From Bigelowiella natans CCMP2755 (Eukaryota; Cercozoa; Chlorarachniophyceae): 37,500 bases of DNA. Of the stretch, positions 1 to 14,759 are shown in pieces. Position numbers and translations under genes: made by a program. The DNA is taken from assembly GCA_000320545.1 (NCBI GenBank), contig ADNK01002605.1:1-37500 (forward strand), read 5' to 3'. Position 1 is the stretch's first letter; every line of letters begins with the position of its first letter. The notes under the pieces were generated by a model. That model made no database searches. It saw only the letters and a list, made by a program, of their open reading frames with translations, and had not been told where the DNA came from.

Positions 1-219
1 TCATTTTAGAAATACGTGGTGGTGGTGGGAGAGCGTGCGGGTGTAGTTTGTCCAGGGCATCTTTTTAGTATATTGCAAACGAGACACAGAGATTCATTAA
101 AACGACCCCGAAAAAAGATTTTATTTATGGTATTTTCGTATTTATTTTGTTTTAGGATTTTATCATGATAAAAAGTATGAATTTTCGTGTAGTAGGCAAA
201 TTTAGGAGATTGTACTTAC

Positions 220-2226
220 GCTTCAATTTCATTTGGGAGTCCTTTAATACGGGGGTCATACCCTTTGATATTTTCCCCACGAAGTTTCCCCGCTGCCAAA
301 GAAGCCCATATTAGGTACCTATTCATATGCAAAAGTGAAGGGAGGGGAGCAATACCCTTCGCATATACCAACACCATTCCTATTCAGGGGGACTTTGCAG
401 GATTTAGAAACAAAACTCCTCTTTATTCGAAAAAGCCCCCCCCCCCCCCCCCCTCCTATTCTTCTCCCTCCAAAACCTTCGCGAATGTCGATGAGCTCCT
501 TGAGATGCACATGCTTCGTGATGAATTCGGTGTTGTTGTACAATATACACACGTCCAATACGTCGCCATATTTGGTGAAACTCTGGAAGAATTGCTGCAG
601 GTCCTGTCGCGTGAAGTGCTCATCTTCGGGGAGATTTGTTACCTCGACTGTGAAAGACTTGACGCTTAGATTGTTTTCCTTATCTGTCTCCATCTCTGAA
701 TTGAGACTGGACTGAAGGTACTCAATCATTAGCCACAAAAATAGAATCCTAGGAATTGGAGGGGGCAGGGATGAAAGAGAACGAGAAGTCACGGGTGGGA
801 GGCAAAGAGAAGTATGAATTCAAGTGGGTTAAATATCATAAATGCATACAAGCAAAAAACACACAAATCATAACTAGCGCTTTCATATTATGAGAGTGAG
901 TGTCTTCTTGCCGACCCGGCGATATCCAAGGCGGACACGTAAATGCTGATGTCGTTCCTCCCCATTCCTTGAATATCAGTTGAATTTGCGTGCTTGGACC
1001 CCATATTCCCCATCGTTATAACGTCTAAGCCAGTTGCAGCTTCTTTGCCGTACTCGTCTCCGAGGCCAAAGGTCACAGCGTTCGGGATGGATAAGAAGAA
1101 CATCACTAGAAATACCTGAAAAACATTTGCGGGCAAAGAAAGACTAATTACTAGATACTATTGTCTGGTGAGGATGACAAATAGCACGAGTTATGAAAAC
1201 CACCATGACGGACACGCGGGAAAAAGGGACGACCTCATGCAAACCTTAGCGTTCATCCCAATTCCACACATGCGAAAAACATACCTTAGATAAGAAGAGG
1301 AGCGTTCCGTAGTAGGCCTTCAACCCACCTACGACAGGCAGCTCTTGCAAATCTACGTCAAGACCGTAAAGTTCCACCTCCCCCCCTCGGCTCTTGCGAT
1401 GGAGAAGGACCTTCTCCCTATACCTAGAGAGTAGAATATGGCATCGAATGGGACGCTATGCGTTAATCGTCCCCGTGTGCAAACTCCCGGTCTCCGAGAC
1501 TATCATTGCTAGACATGCGATGGATTTTTATGGAGTGTTATTCCTTACTTTTCTGCCTCTTTGACATCTGCCCCAATCTTTGGGGTGATTCTCGTCGCTG
1601 AACGCAGCAAATCTTTCATTTTCTTCTTGCGCTTCCTTTTTTTCTGGTGCTCTTTCTCTTTACGGTACACTGTGTCAACCATCTGACGTCTCGTAAAGGT
1701 GCGAGTCAATGGAGAATTTGACGGCTCTGCAAATGTCTCATCTAGCCATGCGCTTGTTGGGGCCTTCTCCTCCATATTTAAGGGATTATCTGACGTTCGA
1801 GAACCTGCAAGGTATTATGGGAAGAATTAATACCATCATGAAGTAAGTAGTAAGTACGAAATGCGCGTACGAAATGCGCGTTTTGTTGTCACACATGCGT
1901 ATGGTCGTTGCAAAAAATCCGGATATCGTTTCCCTTCTTCTTCCTCTTATTCTACTTAATCATAGCTCCGGCTCACTTCTCGACTATGACTTCTAGGATT
2001 AAACACCGATAGATTTTAGTTCGTCGCCTGTCTTCGGAGTCCCAATGATTAGGTTGCCCAGAGCATTAGCCAGGTTCTGGCTCGTGCTCGTACGATCATC
2101 AAACGGCGTGATACTGCTCCTCCGCCCACTGTTTCTCGCAGCAGATGCATTGGAGTTGAGCAGCTCAACGTCGCGTGTCTTCTTGCTATCCTTGATTGTG
2201 TTGGAAATAGCGGCCTCGATATCCAT
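220..2226 (-). CDS. Polytopic membrane protein, OSCA/TMEM63 (CSC1)-like, N-terminal part
   Basis: Partial gene leaving the left edge. Exons in transcription order: 2007-2226, 1549-1804, 1285-1423, 916-1115, 477-748, 220-292; phases 1, 2, 0, 2, 1, 2 agree at every junction. The start ATG at 2226 is the first Met after an in-frame TGA and follows a CAG repeat. The roughly 386 residues visible comprise a polar Ser/Lys-rich N-terminus, a block ending LKAYYGTLLFLSK, a hydrophobic segment (VFLVMFFLSIPN), a second one (ILFLWLMIEYLQ), then an RRM-like cytosolic stretch (FTVEVTNLPEDEHFT, YGDVLDVCI). This order (membrane helix, polar loop, membrane helix, RRM-like cytosolic domain) is that of OSCA/TMEM63 stress-gated cation channels and related protist transporters. 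The pore region should lie beyond the window. The 916 donor (GTCGGC) is weak and was chosen for phase. An anoctamin-related protein is the main alternative. Confidence 0.5.
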
Positions 2227-3067
2227 CGGAATGCTGCTGCTGCTGCTGCTGCAGCTGCTGCTTCAATGCTCCTTCTGGTTCTTACTCTTCTCTTTTTAAG
2301 ACAAGCCTGAAACGAGACTCAGCCTCCCTCCACTTTTCCTCGTACCTCCTTTCTTAATAAGATGTCGTTGATACCTACGTTCTCTCACGGAGGAATAAAA
2401 TTGAGGTACTTGGTGCCAATCTATGACACAACTCACGTGCCTACAGAATGGGGATGAGATTTGGTGGCGGAAAGTTACTTATTCCCGTTTCCCGTTTCCC
2501 TCTCCGGCGCTTAAACCAGAAAACTGAAGAATATCATTGTCGCATCATAGAAATATAAAATAATTTCTCACGTATAATTGGGAAGTTATTTTTAGATGTC
2601 TATAGGAGGTAAAATGCATGTCGCAATTCCACCGCCCATGGTATTTCTACCCGTATTTTCCACTCATGATTTCCCGACGAGCGACAATGTCATCCGGCGT
2701 AACGTCGATATTATTCAGCCTATTTTTCCCATAAATTGTACAAATTGTCGACATTTATAGTAAAATATTCAAATTTAATTGGAATACAGTCCGAAACGGG
2801 TTGGGTTTTAATGTTTAATGCCAGCAATTCTGCTTCATTGGAGTTTGGAGACGTCTGGATAATGCGTGTTGCGGAGTGACAGAGGCTAAGAAATTCACCC
2901 AAAAAAGGGTATAAAAGGAGATCTATTTATCATCGAGACAAAGATAATTACACTATTTACTAAGAAAACAGCAACTGTTTCTGTTGCACATTCAGTCATT
3001 GCAAACCATTCCCCATCCCATTTCCATCCATCCCCGCACAGGTTAAGCCGTCTGCCAGCTGCTTAAA
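2227..3067. promoter_or_regulatory. Divergent intergenic/promoter region
   Basis: This 841-base gap separates the channel-like gene on the minus strand from the secreted-protein gene on the plus strand, so it probably holds promoters for both. A CAG/CTG run lies at 2233-2262 just upstream of the minus-strand start. A short open frame at 2720-2902 (-) has no homology or splice context and was not called. Confidence 0.4.
2910..2917 (+). promoter_or_regulatory. TATA box of the Pro-Thr-repeat protein gene
   Basis: TATAAAAG lies about 150 bases before the ATG at 3068, on the same strand, leaving room for a short leader. This is the clearest TATA element in front of a called gene. The transcription start is inferred. 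Confidence 0.45.
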
Positions 3068-3281
3068 ATGATTCAAGCGGCCCTCTTTCTGGGCTGTACT
3101 TTCTTACCACTTGCGACCAATGGATTGGGAATGAAGCAGACAGCTGTTGTAAAGCCAGTTGTGTTTGTTGGGGACCCTGGTGTTCCAGAATGTGGAGACG
3201 ACAAGCGTTGCGACTTCACAACAAACCGTCACATCTGCACCAAAGTTTTCGAGAATTTGGAAGGGTAATCACACACACACA

Positions 3282-3328
<47 letters not shown>

Positions 3329-4875
3329 ACGCACGCACGCACGCACCTGTCACAATCTTGATCATGTTTTTATGGAGACGTTCTAAGCCGAGATGATTGA
3401 TACCATTCAGAACGAGACATCAATTTTTAACATAAACCTTTTTTACATTTGAAATTCTATATCCGATACTCTAGCCTTTCGATTGACTTCTTCAATGCAA
3501 CGAAAGCAACCAAAGAAAGACAGAAATGGTTTGCTCGCTCACGCTACGACAAGAAGGCGTCGTGGTGCGTGAGCCTTGCAGAGGCTTATGATTACACGTG
3601 TCAAGGCGAGAACACGAAGAGAGAATGTCCCTGCGAATTCTTCGATTGCGTAGGAACAGACAACTGCGATTTCTCAGCATATAATATGTCCCTCGAGGAG
3701 GCACCTTACAATCACAACTACGTTCAGAGATGCCATCGGCAGTGCTGCAGCAAATTCCTAAATAGTTGCAGTGGTGAACCTGTACCTACTTTAGAACCTA
3801 CTCCAGTGCCTTCTCCTCATCCAACGCCAGCTCCGACACCAGAGCCCACTCCAAAACCAACTCAAAAACCAACACCAATGCCTTCTCCTCATCCAACGCC
3901 AGCCCCGACACCAAAGCCAACTTCTGAGCCAACTCCAAAACCGACTCAAAAACCAACACCAATGCCTTCTCCTCATCCAACGCCAGCCCCGACACCAAAG
4001 CCAACTTCTGAGCCAACTCCAAAACCGACTCAAAAACCAACACCAATGCCTTCTCCTCATCCAACGCCAGCCCCGACACCAAAGCCAACTCCTGAGCCAA
4101 CTCCAAAACCGACTCAAAAACCAACACCAATGCCTTCACCTCATCCAACGCCAGCTCCGACACCAGAGCCAACTCCTGAGCCAACTCCTGAGCCAACTCC
4201 AAAACCGACTCAAAAACCAACACCAATGCCTTCACCTCATCCAACGCCAGCGCCGACACCAGAGCCCACTCCTGAGCCCACTCCAAAGCCCTCTCCCTAC
4301 CCAACAGGTAGCATCAGAATTTTCCATTTCCTGTCATTGTTACATATCTCCATAAAATATGCGGGGACAGCATTTATTTATTGATGTTAACTTTCGCTTG
4401 ACGCACCGTTGTCTCACTGGCACATCACGCTGACACATGCACAATAATATACAGTCTCGCCAACCGACACCCCGACCGGAACTCCAACGAATTATCCAAC
4501 GAAGGACCCCTCCCCCTACCCAACTCCAGATCCCACAGGATTTCCGACTCCTGCGCCCTCTTCATTCCCAACCCCTGCTCCATCCCCACACCCAACCGAA
4601 TTCCCAACGCCACGGCCAACGCTCCATCCCTCACCAGCCCCTACGCCGAATCCCTCCCCCTTTCCAACAGAACATCCAACTCCTGATCCAACTAACCATC
4701 CCACGAATGAGCCTACCCCTGAACCTACACCCTGGCCGACCCCCGCCCCCACCAACGACCCTACCCCCTTCCCCACAAATGAGCCCACTCAAGGACTTCA
4801 CTGCCCTACTCTACAAGACATGAACGCTGTGCCGATTTCGGAGCGATGGTAGGAGATGCATTGCAACGCCAAAAC

Positions 4876-4959
<84 letters not shown>

Positions 4960-5548
4960 TGCGCATATGGTGTTTATGAAGGCGTACTGACGGCACAAGG
5001 ACAGAGATGACATGGAATTTACTGTTTCCCTCCCCTCCCCTTAGGCAAAAATTCGATTGCCCGCAATGTAACTGTGGATGTCCACAACTAAGCTTCCCAG
5101 ACTGCGGAGAGACTGTTCCGTGCTGCCGCAAGCCAGTTGCTCCTACAGTAGCTCCTACTCCTGCCCCCCCAACCCCAGAGCCCACCCTTCCTCCCTCACC
5201 CGCTTTGACGCTTCAGTGTCCGGACACGAATGACATTTTGTCCACACCATTGGAGCAGCGATGGACGAAATTCGACTGCCCAACGGTGAGCGTAAACCGT
5301 ATTTGTTATGTTCTGGAAGGGGAAACGAATGCCCACCCGTATTCATGATGTTTGTGGTTGTGATAATAATTGGGATTGGCGACACTTTCTCATGCATACG
5401 CCTAATAGTCTCGCAAAAGTCCATTTGTCGTCCCCATTAGATTCCTAAAATCATCCTCTTATTTCTTTTTCAGTGCGACTGTGGATGCCCTCGAAATGAA
5501 AGCTGTGGTGAGAACATGCCATGCTGCGTGAAAAAGATCTTGAAGTAA
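3068..5548 (+). CDS. Secreted Cys-rich protein with Pro-Thr repeat stalk
   Basis: Five exons (3068-3264, 3475-4307, 4455-4848, 5045-5285, 5474-5548), all phases matching, 579 residues, TAA stop. The N-terminus is a signal peptide ([16 protein letters not shown]). Next comes a Cys-rich module of about 160 residues with CPCEFFDC and HRQCCSKF, then roughly 300 residues of PT-rich stalk ([19 protein letters not shown] units, then less regular PTPxPT). Two homologous C-terminal modules follow: each has a CP..(N)D lead, a (E/Q)RW(Q/T)KFDCP core, CxCGCP, then CGE..PCC. No transmembrane helix is seen, so an extracellular or cell-surface matrix protein is likely; the stalk is a plausible O-glycosylation substrate. 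The Cys modules match no family I can name. Introns carry long (CA)n and (AT)n(GT)n tracts. Confidence 0.85.
3270..3346. repeat. (CA)n / (CACG)n microsatellite in intron 1
   Basis: A CA repeat grading into GCAC/ACGC repeats, entirely inside intron 1 (3265-3474) of the Pro-Thr protein gene and starting a few bases after the donor. Confidence 0.9.
3850..4290 (+). repeat. 84-bp coding minisatellite (Pro-Thr stalk)
   Basis: Direct repeats with an 84-base period (28 codons) inside exon 2 of the secreted protein. Copies begin near 3850, 3934, 4018, 4102 and 4198; the last is displaced by a 12-base in-frame insertion. The two central copies are nearly identical, implying recent expansion. Open frames on the opposite strand here are shadows. 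Confidence 0.9.
4877..4960. repeat. Compound (AT)n(GT)n microsatellite in intron 3
   Basis: About 50 bases of alternating AT followed by about 26 bases of GT and then GCGCGTGCGC, inside the intron 4849-5044 of the Pro-Thr protein gene. It is one of three such compound AT/GT tracts in the window (also 18082-18155 and 28187-28247). Confidence 0.9.
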
Positions 5549-6996
5549 ATGCTACGTAGAATTTAATTAATGATCGGACAGCGCGAGTATCAATTGTAGT
5601 AGTCGCGAAAAAAACGGGAAAACCAAATGGACAGGATCCCAGATAATCGCGTTAGACATCTAACTAGCTAGTGATATGTGGTCTTATTTGTGCGTAGCAA
5701 CAAGAATAAGCACATGATCCACGCGAATGTCTCATTTTAAGACGCCTCTCATTTATCATCGATCTCTAATGCCGTGACATCACGAATCGAAAAGTTGTCG
5801 CCGTGCAACGATCATGCGCGCTATCGCAGCCTCTAGAACTATTAGATCTGTGCTATAGCTAGTACAATATTACATAACAAGCTAGCTTGTTGACTTACGC
5901 GCCGCATACTATAATACTAGCATGCACTATAGTTCATACGTCATCCATCTGGATCGGAGTGCTATTTAGCTATTCTCTGAATATATATACCGCTACTTGC
6001 TGCATATATGTAACCATAGCAGACACAGTATGCATTATATATGTCTTAGATAATTGCGCGAAAAGTGCACGATGATTCGTGTGTGCATGCAATGCATGCC
6101 GCCAGAGCCGAGCGAATGCCATGATGGATAATATGGACTGCGGTGTAGAAGGGAATGATCGAACTCACGAGCGATTTATTACAAAGTGATCATACTGTCT
6201 TTGACAAATCATGATAACAATACTAAATACAGAGACCTGTACTTGAGTTGCCTAAGACGCTATGCTAGTCTGGCACCGCGATCGATACGGCGGCGGTGCG
6301 CACAAAGGCGCTACAAAACGAAATAGAATCTCTGCTGCAAAGTGTTTATATTATGTTGCGATGACTTCAGATAGTCACAGCACGATAAATGATAATCGTG
6401 AAGAACCCTTTCACCTCCTGATGCCTAGAGCAGGAACATGGTTTCGCTACGTGGACTCTGCCTGACAAGTCGGCGTAGATGGTTCGACACGACTTTCCCT
6501 GATGACATAAGTAAGGATGTATAAAATGAAGAAGAAACGAAAGGCACATTACAAACACCGTGACGCGGAACAAAACTCATCGAAGGATAACCTTCGAAGA
6601 AAAACATGGTCGATTTAAAACACTGTCCCCGTCGTATGACATAAATCAGATCATTAGCGATCTCGTTTGAATGTTTTCAGAAGCTCACAATCGATCATCA
6701 TCACGATCGTGGTGGTGGTTACTGCAATGATACCTTCGAGGACAGGGCATTCCTCACTCAATTGCTCATCAAGTGTTTGCCTCCGCACTGGCTCCGTGGA
6801 GAATAGGCTGAGTGGTATCTGGAAGATCATCAGAGGCAAACATTTGTCGTTGTTACATCGTCGCTAATACCGCGAGTGACTTAAGGAAGGCGGCGACGGA
6901 AAATGATGAAAGGACAGAGAAAACAATGAAGGAACGGCGCGGATCATCACCATCATCATCATAATCATAAGAAGAAGGAGGTTGTTGTGGGCCTTG

Positions 6997-7032
<36 letters not shown>

Positions 7033-7100
7033 GCTCTCAAGACATCAATAGACCATCTTTCAGCGAAAGAGAAATTAAAAAAAAAAAAACAGATAGAAGC
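5549..7100. other. Intergenic, no confident gene
   Basis: AT-rich in the first half, with short GCATGC-type inverted words (for example near 6088-6102). A minus-strand stretch at 6710-6835 stays open and ends at a donor-like GAAG/GTATC, but no partner exon could be joined in phase, so it is not called. A (CT)n run lies at 6999-7030, just before the 3' end of the MaoC-like gene. Confidence 0.4.
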
Positions 7101-7221
7101 TTAGCAATTCTCCATCATCGTTAATGTTTGTCTTGCTGGCTTTAGTGACACCTCGACATCCCTTAACTCATGGGCAACGTCAAAGTCCTTGATTCCCCAC
7201 GTTTGAAGCACCACTTCCTCT

Positions 7222-7255
<34 letters not shown>

Positions 7256-7363
7256 CATGGGTTGTGATGATAGATGAAAAGGAGGAGGAGGAGAGAAGAG
7301 GGAGACAGTAAGTTAGATAATGACGAAGGATGGGGATCATAAATATGTAATGGAGTGTGTGTT

Positions 7364-7449
<86 letters not shown>

Positions 7450-7914
7450 CGTGTGCGCGTGCGCGCGTGTGTGTAAGCTTGATGAACTGATATGTTTACT
7501 ACCACATACATTGCTTTCCCTCCCCCCCTCCTCCTCCTCCTTTGTTCTCCTCCTCTCACCCTACTTTCCCCCCCTCCCACCGCCGCATCATCTCTCGTCA
7601 TCGACATACTAGTACCGAGGTCTGGATTGTCCGGAAATTGGCGGATGGAGTGCACATACGACATAGCTCCTACTACGTGTTTAGGAGCCAGCTGAAGTAC
7701 AAAGCACACGCACAGGCACACACCATACGAAACACGCCGTGAAGTCTAGATTAAACGCTGCCCGACCCCACATCAATACGCAAACACACACACTCACACT
7801 CATAAGTATATGTTGAAGCAACGGCATTGTACTCACAGTGTTAAGAAGCTGAGCATGCTCCAGCTCCTCGTATAGGATCTCATAACTAAGAGGAGGAGGA
7901 GGAGGAAGAAGAAG

Positions 7915-7961
<47 letters not shown>

Positions 7962-8691
7962 ATTACTCATTCATTTATTCATCCATTCTCTCATCTCCAT
8001 ACGTATAATGTATATTGTATTATCTATTCTAAGTTGTAAGAAAGAATTGGTGTAGGGTATGCCCGATCCCGCCCCCCCCCCCGGCGCGTGCGCGCGTGTG
8101 TGTGTGTGCGTGTGTTACGTACAGTCCACGAGCTGCACAAGCGTGCACTTTCGAGAACATGACCCCTACAATAACATTATTACAAAGGGCCATTGCAATT
8201 TCTCAGCCAAAGCTTCCTTTAGTCACAACCCATGGGGGCGGGATAGATCTGCTCATATGGTAGCATGCATGTGCGTGCGAGAGCGAGTTGTCGGCCACAT
8301 GCCATAATGTTTGTGCAATCCCCCCACCCTCCCCCCCCGCTCACACCTCCTACAACCTACCTACCTACCTCCAGGCACGATGATGTCTTCCTGGCCGAAA
8401 CGTTTGGTGTTGTATAAGGAGGGATGGGTCATGCGGAACATGGTGGCTAAGATCATGCTCATCGACGTCCCTGAAGAAGAAGAAGAAGAAGAAGAAGAAG
8501 AAGAAGAGGAGGAGGAGGAAGAGAAGCGCGTAGTCGTTGCTAAGTAAGAGCTCTATTATTGTCTTTCTTTCTTAGAGGCATGAGGCATGGAAGCTCGAAC
8601 GATTGAGTGTTGTTATTACCAATTGGCCTTGCTAGCGAGTGGAGTATGAGCTGGCCCTCTATATTAATATACAGCCGTATCGTAACGCCAG

Positions 8692-8725
<34 letters not shown>

Positions 8726-8763
8726 ATAAAGAAGTGGAGAGAAAGAAAGGGGAGGGAGGGAGG

Positions 8764-8796
<33 letters not shown>

Positions 8797-10764
8797 AGAG
8801 AGAATGCACGAACAAAATTAGTAAGTTTGTTTCTTTTGTGCTTTGGATCAGATTCCCGCTGCATTAGCCTACTGCATGCTTTTCTCGCCTCCTCCTCTCC
8901 CTCATTACTTGCCCCGGTCCTACTCACCGTATAGCCTTGCTAGAGCATTAGAGCGGTTCAGGACGCCTGCCCTCTGGCTAATCTTCTCCAACAGCAGCGA
9001 CTTCGGTTTCTTAGGGGGATTCTAGCGGATGACGGGGGGGGGGGGGAATGGGGAGGGGGGGCAAGATATCCATGAGTGTAATTGCAAAGTGCCACTCGCT
9101 TCTACGCCGATGTAGTGCATTTTTAAGGAACTTGTCTGCAAATCATCCTTTGATGCGCGAGGGTGAAAACGATAATGATGATGATGATGATGATGGCACA
9201 TTATTATCAGACAGTATGAATACGAATAGCGCACAGAGCATCATCCATTTCGGACAGCTTCACGACGTTTGAATTTGATCATCATTTTGTGCCACACCAT
9301 TCAATGTCATCGATCATCCCCCCCCCCCCCCCCTTCCAGAGTCGCACAGTGTGCACGTAGATGTGCGTGCACGCATGCATGGAAGAGTGTCGTCTCAAGG
9401 ATTCGAGCCTTGAATATGAAGCAACACCTTTGGTTTTGCCATGTCCCTTGTCCCTCTCTGTGATGATATAGGGATGTAGCACGAAAACAACGGAATAAGG
9501 GATGATAAAAGAAGAAGAAGAAGAAGAAGAAGAAGAGAGCGAGCAGTGAGGGCAATCGATCGCCAAAAGAAGAAGGTGGAATCAACATCATAGCTGTAAT
9601 AGTATAGATCGCACACAGAGAAGGGCGGCCTTTGACTTGTCAAATTAATTACCTTGCTTGTCGTGCCCATGAAGAGCATAGTCTTGCTCAAACTAAAAAC
9701 GCGCTCGTTTTTTTGATTTATCAGCTCGCATTTGACTTTGAGGAGAGTATCTTCGCCGCTCGAGGTGGTTCGGAGATCCTAGATTTTTACATGGGACGTA
9801 TGCGTGTGCATGTGCGAAATGATACGCACTTGCAAACAACCAACAATTCCGCATAGAGATGCTAGTACTAGCTACCTGAATATGATACTCCTTCCTTATC
9901 GTGTCCCCAAGGTAAGCTGGGCGCTCATAAACAGCTTGTTCTACTCCAAGGTCTAGCACCTACTTATCGGCGAAGGACGAAGAAGAAGGCAACAGCAGTA
10001 GGTACGACAGAATGACCATTTAACAAGATGTTCCTCATCGTTGTTATGATATCATCTCTATTGGCGAATCTTTTCGCTATCCAGCACCACGGTAGGTTTG
10101 CTGCTGCTTACTGACCCTTCTTGAATCGTCAGCATGCGAGACGGCCATCCCCGTGTGTAGCAGGAATGAAAAGGGGAGCAGCGTGCCGTTAAAACCTAGC
10201 TTTTGTCCAAAGGTGTCGGAGGTATACAGTCGGTCGTGCTGGTAGAAACACCTGGTGTTGTAGTTTATAATATCAGCATGTGCACTGCGAGGAGTCCGAA
10301 GCAAATGAATATTTTCTGTGTGGTACATTCAATGTGCATTCATTCTCGCTTTGGTTAGTACCCATGCCAGGCATCTCGAATGCCGGATGTCATGGTAATT
10401 TCGTAGGGGTTCTCGAGCACATCTCCGACACTTGCTGTAAGAAGAACACACGGTGTATTGTTATAGCTTGGTAGCGTTCGCACACACTAACTGAGGTGGG
10501 ATTGATGCTACCTTGATCCAGAGTAAGAGACAGCTCAAGGAGATCGCCCTTTACCGTCTACAATAATCAGCTGTCACATATGACACCGGCAATACTTTCA
10601 CACTGATTCTCTTTCCTCACACATGGGAAGGATGCTAATTCTAGAATTTCAAGGTTGAGAACATCACTGACCGTTCCATAGGATCTTCGTGACGATGAGA
10701 GCGGGGTTTGGAGTGCAGCTCCTTGGAAATTTTTGACCTTCGACCTCCGTATGATCGTTCCCAT
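7101..10764 (-). CDS. Mitochondrial MaoC-like double hot-dog protein
   Basis: Thirteen exons in transcription order: 10672-10764, 10512-10557, 10362-10434, 10116-10284, 9876-9959, 9653-9778, 8928-9021, 8620-8658, 8369-8470, 8123-8165, 7837-7885, 7616-7691, 7101-7219. All phases agree; the product is 370 residues ending TAA. Residues 1-31 are Arg/Ser-rich without acids (MGTIIRRSK..., ending SSRRSYGT), a mitochondrial presequence. Hot-dog 1 covers about 32-190 (LGFNGTLLPFSF, YERPAYLGDTIRKEY); a basic linker (NPPKKPKSLLLEKI) leads to hot-dog 2 (about 229-330: GQLILHSLARPI, FRMTHPSLYNTKRFG, IIVPGG). MaoC/R-specific hydratases act on enoyl-thioesters, so fatty-acid or branched-acid metabolism in mitochondria is the likely setting. 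The usual D-x-N-P-x-H catalytic motif is not conserved (see findings), so activity is uncertain. Donors at exons 1 and 4 are GTCAGT. Confidence 0.7.
7366..7474. repeat. (CT)n and (GT)n microsatellite
   Basis: Long CT run interrupted by a C tract, then GT/GC alternation, inside the last intron (7220-7615) of the MaoC-like gene. Seen directly. Confidence 0.9.
8463..8525. repeat. (GAA)n/(GAG)n triplet tract
   Basis: Read on the gene's strand this is (TTC)n, and it directly precedes the acceptor at 8472-8471 of the MaoC-like gene. It therefore acts as the polypyrimidine tract of intron 8471-8619. Confidence 0.8.
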
Positions 10765-14070
<3,306 letters not shown>

Positions 14071-14759
14071 TGATGCATGCAGGAGCTCTAGTGTTGAGCT
14101 CTAGTGTTACTTACTTGCCCAAGAAAGACTAGAGCTGGTTCCTTACCATGCCCAGCAGCCCCTACACTCTATTTATACTATTAGCTGTTACAACCTGGTG
14201 TCACTTTGCAGTTGTGTCTCTCATCTATGGCAACACGCAAATGCATTCCAAACCGTGCAACGAACATGTATATGTTGCTTGTACACATAATAACAGCAGG
14301 CTTTCGACTTCATCAAAACAACCAGACTAATTATGAAAAGCAGTGATTTTAATTTTGACTAATAATGCAGTATGGCTGGGCATTCTAGCATGTGCCGCTG
14401 TGAACGAGTAATTCAATTATCTAGTGATGCGTTGGAGCCCGGGGCTACATACGATACGCTCTAGCGCTAGCAAATGCAACTATGCATTGCAGTTGCACTG
14501 AATGCCCATGTCTACAATGCGATGTAGCGTTGCGTTTGGCGCTTATGCGAGACGAGTGTCACATATGGCCGTCGAGGTTGATATATATAGTACATATAGC
14601 ATGCCATAGCATGTATAGCTATGCGGAGTGCTGATACATAAACTATTTTGCCATACCGAAAGCGTTAGCTTTTATTTGCAAGCAACAAGGCATGATGGCT
14701 ACATGTATACGCTGTGTATATGTGTATGCATACAGCGTATATGTACATATATACATACA
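14071..14759. other. Intergenic, short repeats
   Basis: It begins with a direct repeat of GAGCTCTAGTGTT (14093 onwards) just after the Rab1 stop. From 14690 it turns into TATATAC/TATGTG-rich sequence next to the retroelement. An open frame at 14148-14330 (+) starts with a hydrophobic stretch but has no further support. Confidence 0.35.

Noticed and set aside
3850-4290. Regular direct repeats resembling a CRISPR array
   Set aside because: There are no unique spacers; the repeats are contiguous and encode an in-frame Pro-Thr stalk in a eukaryotic gene.
3798-4304. Long minus-strand ORFs over the Pro-Thr repeat
   Set aside because: Opposite-strand shadows of the 84-bp minisatellite; the plus strand has the signal peptide, matching phases and Cys modules.
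6654-6839. Minus-strand open stretch ending at a donor-like site
   Set aside because: No partner exon joins in phase on either side and no motif is recognised.
9110-9170. Possible extra exon of the MaoC-like gene (KFLKNALHRRRSEWHF frame)
   Set aside because: Its acceptor looks good, but the open frame has no donor before the poly(G/C) tract and the flanking exons already join in phase 0.
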